Below are positions 43,341 through 52,919 of a stretch of 64,000 nucleotides of DNA, one piece after another. The notes under the pieces are model-generated. The model saw only the letters and a program-made list of their open reading frames with translations, was not told the DNA's origin and made no database searches. How positions within the stretch are numbered: the stretch's first letter is position 1; every line of letters begins with the position of its first letter. Both the position numbers and the translations under genes were made by a program. Source of the DNA: Meishania sp964351985 (lineage in GTDB: Bacteria; Bacteroidota; Bacteroidia; Flavobacteriales; Flavobacteriaceae); the NCBI GenBank assembly GCA_964351985.1, contig CAYGPR010000001.1, positions 124,001 through 188,000 of the forward strand, given 5' to 3'.

Positions 43341-44972
43341 ATGAAAATTACATTGTCAAAGTTCTTCATCGCGTATTCAACCGCCCTTTTATTAATGGGC
43401 TGCGGTGCGACCGCTTTGGTCTCCACTCCCATCGAGAACATCGATACGACCCCCTTAAAAATATCCGACCTGACGGAAGCCGAAAAAAAGAATTGGGGCC
43501 ATCTTGATTTGGTGTCGGACACCATCCCTGGCATGAGCGTCGATAAGGCCTACCAAGAACTTATTGGCAACAAAAAAGGCCAAACAGTAATCGTGGCCGT
43601 ATTGGACTCGGGCGTCGATCTTAAACATGAAGATTTAGATGATGTACTCTGGACGAACAAAGACGAAAAACCTGGAAACGGAAAAGACGATGATAACAAC
43701 GGGTATGTAGATGACATCCATGGTTATAATTTTTTGGGGGATTCCTATAACGAACAACTTGAGGCCGCTCGAATCGTTCGACTGAAATTAGGTGATGCGG
43801 CAATGCAGACAAAAGCCAAGGCAAAAATCGAGGAAGACAAGCAAAAATATCTAGGGTACAAAAACAACCTCGACCAAATGTACCCCGCAGTAGAAAATGC
43901 CCATAAGGAAATCATGAAACAATTGGGCAAAGAAAAATACACCAAAAAGGAAGTCGCAGCTATAAAGACCGAAAACCAGTCACTTTTGCAAAGTAAGGCT
44001 ATTATCGGCCAAATGTTCGAATATGGCGAAACCATCCCAGATGTACTTGAAGACCTAGAGGAATCGATAAAAGATTTGACAGACCGTCTAAACTATAACC
44101 TAAGCACCGACTTTAATGGGCGAAAGGTAGTGGGTGATAACCCCTATAATATTAAAGATACTGGCTATGGCGATGGCAACCCTCAAAGCCGCTCGAAATC
44201 CGAAAGCCATGGTACCCATGTTGCAGGCATTATCGCTGCCGAACGAAACAATGGCAAGGGTGCGAACGGCGTGGCCAATAATGTAGAAATCATGAGTATT
44301 CGTGCCGTACCGAACGGCGATGAGTATGATAAGGATATCGCTTTAGGTATTCGTTATGCCGTCGACAACGGAGCAAAAATTATTAATGGGAGTTTTGGCA
44401 AGGGCTTTTCGCCCAATGCACAGTGGGTCTATGATGCCCTCAAATATGCCGCCGAGAAAGATGTGCTTTTTGTGCATGCAGCGGGCAACGATGGTGCCAA
44501 TTTGGATGACCCTTCCAACCCTAACTTTCCGAACGATCAGGTGAACAACGGTCCTGAAATTGCAGATAACGTAATTACCGTTGGGGCCTTGGATCCCAAT
44601 TATGGGGCAGAAATGGTGGCTTCCTATTCCAACTATGGAAAAATTAACGTGGATGTCTTCGCTCCTGGAACGGATATTTATTCTACCTATCCGAGCAACG
44701 AATATGAATATTCTCCGGGCACTTCAATGGCTTCGCCCGCGGTCGCAGGAGTCGCCGCTTTGATCCGTTCTCAATATCCGAAATTGACAGCACCCCAGGT
44801 AAAACGAATTATTATGGAATCTGGACTGGCACCGAAAGCTAAAGTTATTTTAGGAGGTGATGCTTCAAAATCGGGGAAATTGGAAGAAATCTCAACTTCA
44901 GGAAAAATAGTAAACGCCTACAACGCACTGATCATGGCGAAGCAGGTATCTGACGGAAAATTAAAAATATAG
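43341..44972 (+). CDS. S8 subtilisin-like protease lipoprotein
   Basis: 543 residues with a lipobox LLMGC (C21). Catalytic triad: D89 in VAVLDSGVD, H290 in SHGTHVAG and S462 in GTSMASP, with oxyanion N383 in AAGND. The distance between D89 and H290 is 201 residues, against about 32 in subtilisin, because of a charged helical insert at about 135-270. The protease should act at the cell envelope. It is between the SMP-30 and M1 peptidase genes, with gaps of 9 and 6 bases. Confidence 0.92.
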   Translation: MKITLSKFFIAYSTALLLMGCGATALVSTPIENIDTTPLKISDLTEAEKKNWGHLDLVSDTIPGMSVDKAYQELIGNKKGQTVIVAVLDSGVDLKHEDLDDVLWTNKDEKPGNGKDDDNNGYVDDIHGYNFLGDSYNEQLEAARIVRLKLGDAAMQTKAKAKIEEDKQKYLGYKNNLDQMYPAVENAHKEIMKQLGKEKYTKKEVAAIKTENQSLLQSKAIIGQMFEYGETIPDVLEDLEESIKDLTDRLNYNLSTDFNGRKVVGDNPYNIKDTGYGDGNPQSRSKSESHGTHVAGIIAAERNNGKGANGVANNVEIMSIRAVPNGDEYDKDIALGIRYAVDNGAKIINGSFGKGFSPNAQWVYDALKYAAEKDVLFVHAAGNDGANLDDPSNPNFPNDQVNNGPEIADNVITVGALDPNYGAEMVASYSNYGKINVDVFAPGTDIYSTYPSNEYEYSPGTSMASPAVAGVAALIRSQYPKLTAPQVKRIIMESGLAPKAKVILGGDASKSGKLEEISTSGKIVNAYNALIMAKQVSDGKLKI

Positions 44973-44978
44973 TATCGT

Positions 44979-46865
44979 ATGAAATTGAAAACACGTAAAA
45001 CTATTGGTTTTTTGACCTTATCGTTTGTACTCTTCACAAATGTGAATGCTCAAAGCACCTCATATTGGCAACAGCATGTCGATTATACTATGGAGGTCGA
45101 TATGAATGTCGAGAACTTTCAATATACCGGCACTCAAAAATTGGTCTACACCAATAATTCCCCCGATGAACTGACACGGGTATATTACCATTTGTATTTC
45201 AACGCTTTTCAGCCCGGTAGCGAAATGGATATGCGCCTGAACAGTATCTCAGACCCCGATGGTAGAATGTGGGTCGATGGCAAAAGCAGGATCTCACAGC
45301 TCTCGGAAAGCGAAATCGGCTATCTACATCCGACAACCTTGACACAGGATGGAAGTCCGGTTGATTTTTCAGAGGAAGGCACTGTGCTAGTGGTCGAGTT
45401 GGCAAAACCCATTCCTCCTAAGGGGAAGACCACTTTTCAAATGGAATTTAAAGGGCAGGTGCCGGTTCAAATCCGTCGATCTGGCCGAAATAATAAAGAT
45501 GGGGTGGCACTATCCATGAGCCAATGGTATCCAAAATTGGCCGAATACGACTTTGAAGGGTGGCATGCCGATCCTTATATTGCCCGTGAATTTCATGGGG
45601 TGTGGGGCGATTTTGATGTGAAGTTGACCATTGACAAAAACTACACGGTCGGGGGTACAGGGTATCTACAGAATCCGAATGAAATCGGACATGGGTACGA
45701 AGCACCCGGCACAAAAGTTCCCAAGGTCAAGGGCAAGACCTTGACCTGGCATTTTAAGGCACCTATGGTACATGATTTTATGTGGGCGGCCGATCCCGAA
45801 TATGTGCACGACTCGCTTCAAATGGAAGATGGCCCGACGCTTCACTTTTTGTATAAGGACGATCCCAAGTTCAAGGAAACTTGGACCAAAGTGCAGCCCC
45901 TGACCGAAAAAGCCATGCGGTTTTTCAGTAAAAATATCGGGGAGTACCCTTATGAACAATATTCAGTCATACAAGGTGGCGATGGCGGTATGGAATATGC
46001 CATGGCCACGTTGATTACCGGTGGGGACAAGCCCGGAAGCGTCATCGGCACCATGATCCATGAGCTCGCACATTCTTGGTTTCAACATGTGCTCGGCACG
46101 AATGAGGCTAAACATGAATGGATGGACGAAGGGTTTACTTCGTTCGTTTCGGCACTGTGCAGCAATGAAATTAGGGAACAGAACAAAGCGAATCCGTTCG
46201 AGAATTCATATAACAGCTATTACCATTTGGTAAAATCTGGCCAAGAAATGCCACAGGCGGCCCATGCCGATCGCTATGTAAACAATATGGCCTACGGAAT
46301 TTCGGCCTACAGTAAAGGTGCAGTATTTCTATCGCAATTAGGCTATGTGATAGGTCAAGACAAATTGATGGAAACCCTTCGCAAGTATTACGAGTATTTC
46401 AAATTCAAACATCCGGTGCCGAACGATATCAAAAGAACCGCCGAAAAAGTATCCGGCATGGAACTAGATTGGTATTTGACCGATTGGACACAAACCACGA
46501 ATACCATTGATTATAGTATCAAGGAGGTTTCTGCTGATGGCGAAAAAACTAAGGTCTCCCTAGAACGTATCGGTTTGATGCCGATGCCGCTCGATATTCT
46601 TGTTGTCTATAACGATGGTACCCAAGAAACGCTTTACGCCCCATTACGAATGATGCGGGGCGAGAAAGAAAATCCATATCCCCAATTAAAAAGAACAGTG
46701 CTTGAAGACTGGCCTTGGGCCTCACAAAACTATGGTTTTACCATAGAAAAGCCTTTGGAAAGTATAAAGGCCATTATGATCGACCCCTCACAACTGATGG
46801 CCGATGTGGATCAAGAGAACAACATCTGGCAGACCGAGGTGATGGAAACCATGCCGAAAGACTAG
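44979..46865 (+). CDS. M1-family zinc metallopeptidase
   Basis: 628 residues with a signal peptide ending near NVNAQ. The M1 core has the exopeptidase motif GGMEYA at 336-341, HELAH at 361-365 and the third zinc ligand E384 in WMDEGF. It trims N-terminal residues from peptides, probably in the periplasm. It follows the S8 protease by 6 bases, so endo- and exopeptidase are probably made together for protein feeding or turnover. Confidence 0.9.
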   Translation: MKLKTRKTIGFLTLSFVLFTNVNAQSTSYWQQHVDYTMEVDMNVENFQYTGTQKLVYTNNSPDELTRVYYHLYFNAFQPGSEMDMRLNSISDPDGRMWVDGKSRISQLSESEIGYLHPTTLTQDGSPVDFSEEGTVLVVELAKPIPPKGKTTFQMEFKGQVPVQIRRSGRNNKDGVALSMSQWYPKLAEYDFEGWHADPYIAREFHGVWGDFDVKLTIDKNYTVGGTGYLQNPNEIGHGYEAPGTKVPKVKGKTLTWHFKAPMVHDFMWAADPEYVHDSLQMEDGPTLHFLYKDDPKFKETWTKVQPLTEKAMRFFSKNIGEYPYEQYSVIQGGDGGMEYAMATLITGGDKPGSVIGTMIHELAHSWFQHVLGTNEAKHEWMDEGFTSFVSALCSNEIREQNKANPFENSYNSYYHLVKSGQEMPQAAHADRYVNNMAYGISAYSKGAVFLSQLGYVIGQDKLMETLRKYYEYFKFKHPVPNDIKRTAEKVSGMELDWYLTDWTQTTNTIDYSIKEVSADGEKTKVSLERIGLMPMPLDILVVYNDGTQETLYAPLRMMRGEKENPYPQLKRTVLEDWPWASQNYGFTIEKPLESIKAIMIDPSQLMADVDQENNIWQTEVMETMPKD

Positions 46866-46949
46866 AAGATGGCCTTAATCCGTCTGCTTTGTTTTTAATC
46901 TCTTTCGAGTTTAATTCTCCGAATAAGCACTTATTTTCTTTGAGGAAAA

Positions 46950-46973
46950 TTGGAATTTGGTGCTTGGAATTTG
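46950..46973. repeat. short tandem TTGGAATTTG pair
   Basis: TTGGAATTTG occurs at 46950-46959 and again at 46964-46973 in the 157-bp gap between the M1 gene and the convergent AstE-like gene. It may be part of a dispersed intergenic repeat; nothing else is seen in this gap. Confidence 0.3.
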
Positions 46974-47022
46974 AAATTTTAATGCCACGTGGGCTTGCCC
47001 AGAGGATATTTACTTGGCACTT

Positions 47023-48222
47023 TTAGAACCACCATTCATTGACATACATCGAATTCTTTGCTTTGCGCTCTCGATTTTGCATAATGATATAGTTCTTATC
47101 AATGGCGCGGTTACGATACCCTAAAAGGTGGAATATCGCTTTTGCATAAAATCGAGCGATTTTTACGTTTACCTCTAAACTTTCTTTTTTACTATCGGCC
47201 CAACGAATACCCGGTAATAGTATTAGAAGGGAATCGAATTTAATTCTTCGCAGGAATTTCGATAGTCTCAAGGCCCAAATTGGTATTTGTTTTATCAAGA
47301 AAAAACCCTCTTCGCCTTGTTTTTGGTACAAGGGCATAAAGAGCATGGTATCTTTTTCTATACTGATTTTCTCTTTGTTATGGCTTGCCAATACCGTGCC
47401 CTTTTCTATTTCTTGAAAACTTTTGAATCCGGGGTTCATTTGAAAATTGTCCGATTCTTTCAGCGCATGACGATGTACCACTTCATAAAAGTCCGATCTG
47501 CCTTTTGCGGCATTTTTTAGTTGCTCGTAGTATCCCTTTTGAAAAGAAGGGTCAATAGACTTTACTGCTCCAGTATAGGTCAAGACCAACCAAATAAAGG
47601 CTACTGCATTCTCTATTGCCGCCTCTTCGATATGTTGTCCCGATTCGAAGCCAAGCGAGACATAGCCCTCTTGATTCATGAGGCTCAATAAGGGACCCTC
47701 TAAATATTCTTCGATACCCAATACAATAGGAACAGGAAAGAGTCTAGAGAAACTGCGGTTAATCATCGCATCGTTTATAGTTATAAAGGGTAAGGTCTTA
47801 CTCGATGTGGTGTGCAGATCAATAAAATAAAATGGGGGTAAATGTGTACCCATACATTCTAAAACCAGTTGGTATATTTCAAAAAGTTCCTTTTCTTCGG
47901 AGTTTTGGGCAGATGGGTGTTTTGATAGGGTGTCGGATATTTTATTTTCCGTCCACATTCGGTTGAGGTCCTGGTCTATGAACCTTTTCCCTTGTATTTG
48001 TGCAGGTAAATTCCCGCGAATACCAAGCATGTTGCCTTGAATAGCATCGGTTTCAGTACCTAATTGTTCAAAAACCAGGTCCAAAGCATTTACCCCGGCC
48101 ATTTCATTACCATGAATACCCCCAAAAAAGAATACGGTGGGGCCTTTTTTGTTATCGCCTATTTTACCGATTAAGCGGTCTTGCTGTTTGATTTTGGGCA
48201 CTTCAATAGTTTTAGAAAGCAT
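47023..48222 (-). CDS. AstE/AspA-family zinc deacylase
   Basis: 399 residues. Zinc-binding motif GGIHGNEMAGVNAL (about 34-47), with the third ligand in YFIDLHTTS (about 133), as in succinylglutamate desuccinylase and aspartoacylase (M14 fold). A C-terminal extension of about 100 residues is longer than in E. coli AstE. It cleaves an amide from an N-acyl amino acid. Its ATG follows the TGA of the GCS2-CBS gene with no gap (TGAATG), so translation is coupled. No other arginine-succinyl pathway genes are near, so the substrate is probably the ligase product or a relative of it. Confidence 0.85.
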   Translation of the reverse strand: MLSKTIEVPKIKQQDRLIGKIGDNKKGPTVFFFGGIHGNEMAGVNALDLVFEQLGTETDAIQGNMLGIRGNLPAQIQGKRFIDQDLNRMWTENKISDTLSKHPSAQNSEEKELFEIYQLVLECMGTHLPPFYFIDLHTTSSKTLPFITINDAMINRSFSRLFPVPIVLGIEEYLEGPLLSLMNQEGYVSLGFESGQHIEEAAIENAVAFIWLVLTYTGAVKSIDPSFQKGYYEQLKNAAKGRSDFYEVVHRHALKESDNFQMNPGFKSFQEIEKGTVLASHNKEKISIEKDTMLFMPLYQKQGEEGFFLIKQIPIWALRLSKFLRRIKFDSLLILLPGIRWADSKKESLEVNVKIARFYAKAIFHLLGYRNRAIDKNYIIMQNRERKAKNSMYVNEWWF

Positions 48223-50139
48223 TCAAATATCTTTTGAAGTAATTATTCCCAACAGTTTCTTCCCACTTACGACTGGAAGACAGTTGATTTTGTGGGATGC
48301 CATTAAGTCTCGTGCCTCCTCTAACGAGGTATCCGCCGATATCGTAATTAGGTGGGTTCTCATAATACTTTTGATACTTTTATTCATCGCTTTGGCCTCG
48401 TTCAAATATGTTTCAATATCGGTCCAAGTAAGCAATCCGACCAAATTATAGTGTATGTCCATTACCGGCACATGATGGATATTTTTCCATAACATCATTT
48501 TGAAGACCAGTTCCGCACTATCGTTCTCCTGTGCTGAAATTATTTTTGTATTCATATGTTGACGAACAGTTTCGGTCGTACTCTTCATAAGTCGTTCATC
48601 GCCCCGAACCAGCTCCCATGCGTCAACAGCATATCCCTTTCGTTCTCGCTCATACATGGCAGCGTTTAAAATTTTCAACGCTTCCGGAGTTTTATTGTGC
48701 TTTTTCAATTTGCGATAACTTGTGACCATCCATTGTGCACCATCTCTATTCTTGATTCTGTTCTCTATAATGGTCAAATAGTGTTCCACATCTTTTGGGT
48801 CAACGTTCATGTCGTAAAGCCCCCGATACGCTAGTGGTAGTAGGTAATCGAGCAGTAATTCCTTGGAAGGAACCAAACCACCGTCCCAATAAAACTGAGC
48901 GGCCGCTCCATATCGGGCGGCATTGTAGAAGTTACTTTTGGCATCCTTAAAGTCCATTTTCGTGTGGATGGCCTCGAATCGTTTTGGTTTCCCTCGCATT
49001 ACACCCACCCAAAACATCAAATTTGCGATTTCATCTTGGGTCGTTGGACCTGAGGGCATATATCGGTTTTCAATACGTATGTGAGGTTTGCCCTCGGTTA
49101 CCCCGTAGCAGACCCTGTTCCACTTATAGACCGTGCCATTATGAAGACCAAGGGCCTTTAATTTGGGAGTATTTCCATTTTTCAGTTCGTTCAGGCTATC
49201 CTTTTCGAATTCCGCGGTCAATAGACTTCTGAAACTGATGATACTATCCTTGAAATAATCAACGACCGAGCCTTGTACCCAAGCACTTCCAAAACCAACG
49301 CGCGCCTCGCGCTCATTGAGGTAAAAAGTACTTGCCCGGGTATCGACACTTTGAGTAAAAAGGGCAATTCGCGTTTCTTGCCAAAGTTCACGGCCCATTA
49401 GAAGTGGCGAGTTGGTACAACACGATAGAATCGGACCGGCAATGGCCTGTGCCCAATTATAACTATCCGCGAAGTCTTCGATATCGATTTGCAAGTGCGA
49501 TTGAAAACTAGTATTACAGCCCTCGAAAAGTATGGAGTCATGATGCAGGTTGATTTCATCAACCCCCTTGATATGCAATTCGAGGTCGGCGCCGCGCAAA
49601 TCACGAATTGTTTGATCCAATATCGAATACCTTTTTACGGGTGTCATGTACGACAACTTTAAATGCCTTGAATCGATGGTCGGTAAAATTCCTGTTAGCA
49701 ATACTTTCAGGTCTAATTCGTCGGCGGCGATCCTCGCTTTCGATAAGAGATCATCCAATTGTTGGTGCATGGTTGAAAAGCAATCTCTTGTCAGAAACAG
49801 AGGGTCTAAATTGGTTTCGAGATTGTACAAGGCCAATTCGTTGGTAAAATAAGAATCGTTCAGGGCTTTTAAGACTTCCATGGCCTTATCGGAAGGGTTC
49901 CAGTTAGTATCGACCAAACAGAATTCTTGCTCTGCCCCAATTCGAATCGGACTTTTTTCGAACATATCGCGTTCGTACATTTCTTCCAAAGCTTGGATAT
50001 CGTTCAATAACCGTTTGATATATCGTGCCTTCTTTTTACCTCCTTTTAATTGTTCAACCTGTAGTTCGCCCATGTTCTTAAAATGTCGGTTCAGCGCGTT
50101 CGCTGCTAAATTGTGATGGTTCAATGTATAATCTTTCAA
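48223..50139 (-). CDS. GCS2-type carboxylate-amine ligase fused to CBS domains
   Basis: 638 residues. The first 400 or so resemble the glutamate-cysteine ligase family 2: IGAEQEFCLVD (about 66-76) for ATP and metal binding, ETNLDP, INLHHDSILFEGCNTSFQSHLQ and RIENRYMPSGPT. A linker leads to two CBS domains (about 520-638, with MKMMLWKNIHHVPVMD and ASHKINCLPVVSGKKLLGIITSKDI). The ligase should join a carboxylate to an amine using ATP, and the CBS pair should sense an adenine nucleotide. It is directly followed by the AstE-like deacylase. True glutathione synthesis is unlikely without a gshB-like partner. Confidence 0.82.
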   Translation of the reverse strand: MKDYTLNHHNLAANALNRHFKNMGELQVEQLKGGKKKARYIKRLLNDIQALEEMYERDMFEKSPIRIGAEQEFCLVDTNWNPSDKAMEVLKALNDSYFTNELALYNLETNLDPLFLTRDCFSTMHQQLDDLLSKARIAADELDLKVLLTGILPTIDSRHLKLSYMTPVKRYSILDQTIRDLRGADLELHIKGVDEINLHHDSILFEGCNTSFQSHLQIDIEDFADSYNWAQAIAGPILSCCTNSPLLMGRELWQETRIALFTQSVDTRASTFYLNEREARVGFGSAWVQGSVVDYFKDSIISFRSLLTAEFEKDSLNELKNGNTPKLKALGLHNGTVYKWNRVCYGVTEGKPHIRIENRYMPSGPTTQDEIANLMFWVGVMRGKPKRFEAIHTKMDFKDAKSNFYNAARYGAAAQFYWDGGLVPSKELLLDYLLPLAYRGLYDMNVDPKDVEHYLTIIENRIKNRDGAQWMVTSYRKLKKHNKTPEALKILNAAMYERERKGYAVDAWELVRGDERLMKSTTETVRQHMNTKIISAQENDSAELVFKMMLWKNIHHVPVMDIHYNLVGLLTWTDIETYLNEAKAMNKSIKSIMRTHLITISADTSLEEARDLMASHKINCLPVVSGKKLLGIITSKDI

Positions 50140-50203
50140 GGGGGTGAACTATGACAAATATCATAATCGGCAACTGTCGTTTTTATTTTACTTTTACGTT
50201 TAA

Positions 50204-50599
50204 ATGAGTTCAATGCCAAATACCTTCCCGAAAAAAGAAAAGCTAAAAAGCAGAAAACGTATCGATCGATTGTTTTTAGAAGGGAAGAGCATTTCTAACT
50301 ATCCGCTTAAGTTGATTTACCTTAAAACTGCTCTTTTGGAGGATGTGAAAATCCAAGCGGGCGTGGCGGTTCCAAAAAAGAACTTCAAAAGTGCCGTAAA
50401 AAGAAACCGCATAAAACGCTTGCTTCGAGAAGCGTATCGATTGAACAAACAACCCGTTTTTAACAATTGTGTAGGAGAGTTTGCGTTTCTATTTTTATAC
50501 CTTGGGAAGGAAATGCCCACATTTTCAGATGTGGAAAAGAACATGAAAAAAATTCTTCAAAAATTTATCGAAACGATAGAACATGAAAAAGATGATTAA
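50204..50599 (+). CDS. rnpA: ribonuclease P protein component
   Basis: 131 residues; the usual start may be the second Met at 50213 (MPNTFPKKEKLKSRKRIDRLF). The signature AVPKKNFKSAVKRNRIKRLLREAYRL is complete. The protein binds the RNase P RNA and helps it remove tRNA 5' leaders. The S41 protease gene begins inside its end (17-base overlap). rpmH is not adjacent here, which is usual for Flavobacteriaceae. Confidence 0.95.
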   Translation: MSSMPNTFPKKEKLKSRKRIDRLFLEGKSISNYPLKLIYLKTALLEDVKIQAGVAVPKKNFKSAVKRNRIKRLLREAYRLNKQPVFNNCVGEFAFLFLYLGKEMPTFSDVEKNMKKILQKFIETIEHEKDD

Positions 50600-52211
50600 A
50601 AAACAAGTTTTGATTCCTGTACTAGCGGTTACTTTTTTGGTGGTCGGAAGCAGTTTCAAAAGTGATTTCTTCGAAATCGCCAAGCAAATCGAAATCTTTA
50701 CGACCCTGTTCAAAGAACTGAACATGAACTATGTCGATGAGACCAACCCGGCCGAATTGATGGATACGGCCATCAAAAACATGTTGGACGACCTCGACCC
50801 CTACACCAAATTCTTGAACGAACAAGATGTTGAGGCCTATAAAATCAACAATGCAGGCGAATATTCGGGTATAGGGGCCTTAGTGCGTTCCTACGATGAC
50901 CGATTGGTCGTTATCGAGCCTTACAAAGATTATCCCGCAGACAAAGCCGGACTCAAAGCGGGAGACGAGATTATCAAAATAGGGGATATTAATGTAGCCG
51001 ATTATGACGACAATGCGACGGAACTTTTAAAAGGGGCCAACAAAACTTCCGTTGATGTAACTTACAAAAGACAAGGGGAGACCAAAACAACTACTATAAG
51101 TCGAGCGGGGGTCGAAGTCGACGCCGTACCTTTTTACAACATGGTCGATGATAAGACCGGGTATATCGTATTGGCAAAATTCAATGCCAAAGCATCTGAA
51201 CAGACCAAGGCAGCCTTAATCGGTTTGAAAAGTAAGGGTGCCGAAAAAATCATCTTGGATCTACGCGGCAACCCTGGAGGACTGCTTTCCGAAGCCATCA
51301 ACGTGACCAACCTTTTTGTGGACAAAGGCGAACTCATCGTGACCACAAAATCAAAGGTCAAGAAATTCAACCAAGAGTATAAGACCAAGAATAAGGCAGT
51401 GGACACTGAAATTCCTTTGGTAGTTTTGGTCAATGGGAGCAGTGCGTCGGCCAGTGAAATCGTCTCCGGAAGTTTGCAAGACCTCGATCGTGCCGTCGTC
51501 ATGGGTGCCCGAAGTTTCGGAAAAGGACTGGTACAACGCCCTTTAAGATTGACGTATGGTACGCAACTCAAGGTGACCATTAGCCGTTATTACACACCCT
51601 CAGGACGTTGCATACAATCGCTCGATTATTGGAACCGCGATGAAGATGGCAATGCCGTTCGCAATACGGCCTATACCGATTTTAAGACCCGCAACGGTCG
51701 AAAGGTACAGGACGGTGGCGGGGTATTGCCCGATATCGAGATTGCGGCACTAAAATCGAACGAACTCACCAGTGCGCTATTGAACAACAATGTCATCTTT
51801 GATTTCGCGACGGACTACTATTATAAAAACCAAGTGGCCGATCCCAATAGTTTCAAATTCTCGGAAAGCGATTATCAGAGCTTTAAAAACCACGTCTCAA
51901 AAAGCAATTTTTCTTTCGAGACCAAAACCGAAAAAGTATTGAAGCAAGCGTTGACCGACCGCGAAGAGGTTATTTTCAATGATGCCATCGAAAAAGACTT
52001 TACCACCCTATTGGCAGATATAAACAAAAGTAAAATGGCGGCTTTGGACGCTTACCAAAAAGAGATTCGCAAGAACTTAGAAGATGAGATCATCAAACGG
52101 TATTTCTACCGTGAAGGGCTATATGAATACTATCTTTCGCATGATGATGCCATACTTGCGGCTACGGAGCTGTTGGGGAATACTCCGAAATATCAAGGGA
52201 TATTGCAATAG
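50583..52211 (+). CDS. S41 C-terminal processing protease
   Basis: 542 residues. An N-terminal signal or anchor helix, a PDZ domain (about 92-165, AGEYSGIGAL to DVTYKRQGE) and the tail-specific protease core follow. The serine-lysine dyad is S289 and K314 (SSASASEI ... SFGKGLVQ), 25 residues apart as in E. coli Tsp. It cuts protein C-termini in the periplasm. It overlaps rnpA by 17 bases, a conserved pairing in this family of bacteria; a second ATG at 50592 also overlaps. Confidence 0.93.
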   Translation: MKKMIKKQVLIPVLAVTFLVVGSSFKSDFFEIAKQIEIFTTLFKELNMNYVDETNPAELMDTAIKNMLDDLDPYTKFLNEQDVEAYKINNAGEYSGIGALVRSYDDRLVVIEPYKDYPADKAGLKAGDEIIKIGDINVADYDDNATELLKGANKTSVDVTYKRQGETKTTTISRAGVEVDAVPFYNMVDDKTGYIVLAKFNAKASEQTKAALIGLKSKGAEKIILDLRGNPGGLLSEAINVTNLFVDKGELIVTTKSKVKKFNQEYKTKNKAVDTEIPLVVLVNGSSASASEIVSGSLQDLDRAVVMGARSFGKGLVQRPLRLTYGTQLKVTISRYYTPSGRCIQSLDYWNRDEDGNAVRNTAYTDFKTRNGRKVQDGGGVLPDIEIAALKSNELTSALLNNNVIFDFATDYYYKNQVADPNSFKFSESDYQSFKNHVSKSNFSFETKTEKVLKQALTDREEVIFNDAIEKDFTTLLADINKSKMAALDAYQKEIRKNLEDEIIKRYFYREGLYEYYLSHDDAILAATELLGNTPKYQGILQ

Positions 52212-52309
52212 TATAAATCTGACTCCAAAAATTAGGTTGCCAGAAGCATTAAATTATGGTGCCAATTACAATTTGTAAAGAAAATCGAAATCTGAAATAC
52301 AAAAATCGG

Positions 52310-52753
52310 ATGAAAACATACATAACAATAATTTTAGTTTCCTTCTCATTTATTAGTCAGGGACAGAACACCCCTGAAGAAATCGTTTCTAAATTTTTTA
52401 TTGAATATAAAAATGACGGAGCGTCCAAGGCATTGGATAATCTGTACTCAAATAATGAATGGATGAACAGAGCGAAAGACGCTATTACTAGCTTAAAGCA
52501 ACAATTAAAGACTTTGAATGAAGATTATGTAGGTAAATATTATGGTTATGAATTAATAGTAGAAAAAAGACTCTCGGATAGTTTTATTTTGATGAGCTAT
52601 TTAGTAAAATTTGACCGACAACCGATTCGTTTCACATTTCAATTCTACAAACCCGATAATGAATGGAGAACACATAGTTTCAAATATGACGGCAGTATTG
52701 ATGAAGAAATAGAAGAGTCGGCAAAAGTTTACTATTTGGATTTAAAAAATTAA
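52310..52753 (+). CDS. secreted protein of unknown function (147 aa)
   Basis: 147 residues from the ATG at 52310; the open frame extends upstream but that part shows no signal. MKTYITIILVSFSFISQGQ is a signal peptide. The mature protein is a small alpha/beta domain (EEIVSKFFIEYKNDGASKALDNLY, then RFTFQFYKPDNEWRTHSFKYD), resembling NTF2-like or DUF-type folds in Bacteroidota. I do not recognise it firmly. It has a lower GC content than its neighbours. Confidence 0.6.
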   Translation: MKTYITIILVSFSFISQGQNTPEEIVSKFFIEYKNDGASKALDNLYSNNEWMNRAKDAITSLKQQLKTLNEDYVGKYYGYELIVEKRLSDSFILMSYLVKFDRQPIRFTFQFYKPDNEWRTHSFKYDGSIDEEIEESAKVYYLDLKN

Positions 52754-52919
52754 CCTGTTGTAACGACGCAGTCCTTCCCCTCTAGCTAGTCCGAGACTAG
52801 TCGCCTACATGAGTGAGCATAATGAAAATCAAATTCAAGAATACCAAAAGCTCTACATCCATCAATCGCAAACTGAGTAAAGCAAAGGAAACAATTATAC
52901 TTTATTAAACTCTTAAAAT

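Noticed and set aside
52256..52309. N-terminal extension of the secreted protein at 52310
   Set aside because: It would place a charged segment before a clear signal peptide; ATG at 52310 is the sensible start.
52786..52800. CTAGTC-CGA-GACTAG hairpin between the secreted protein and the DinB-like gene
   Set aside because: Only six pairs and no T-run, so a terminator or operator call is not supported.
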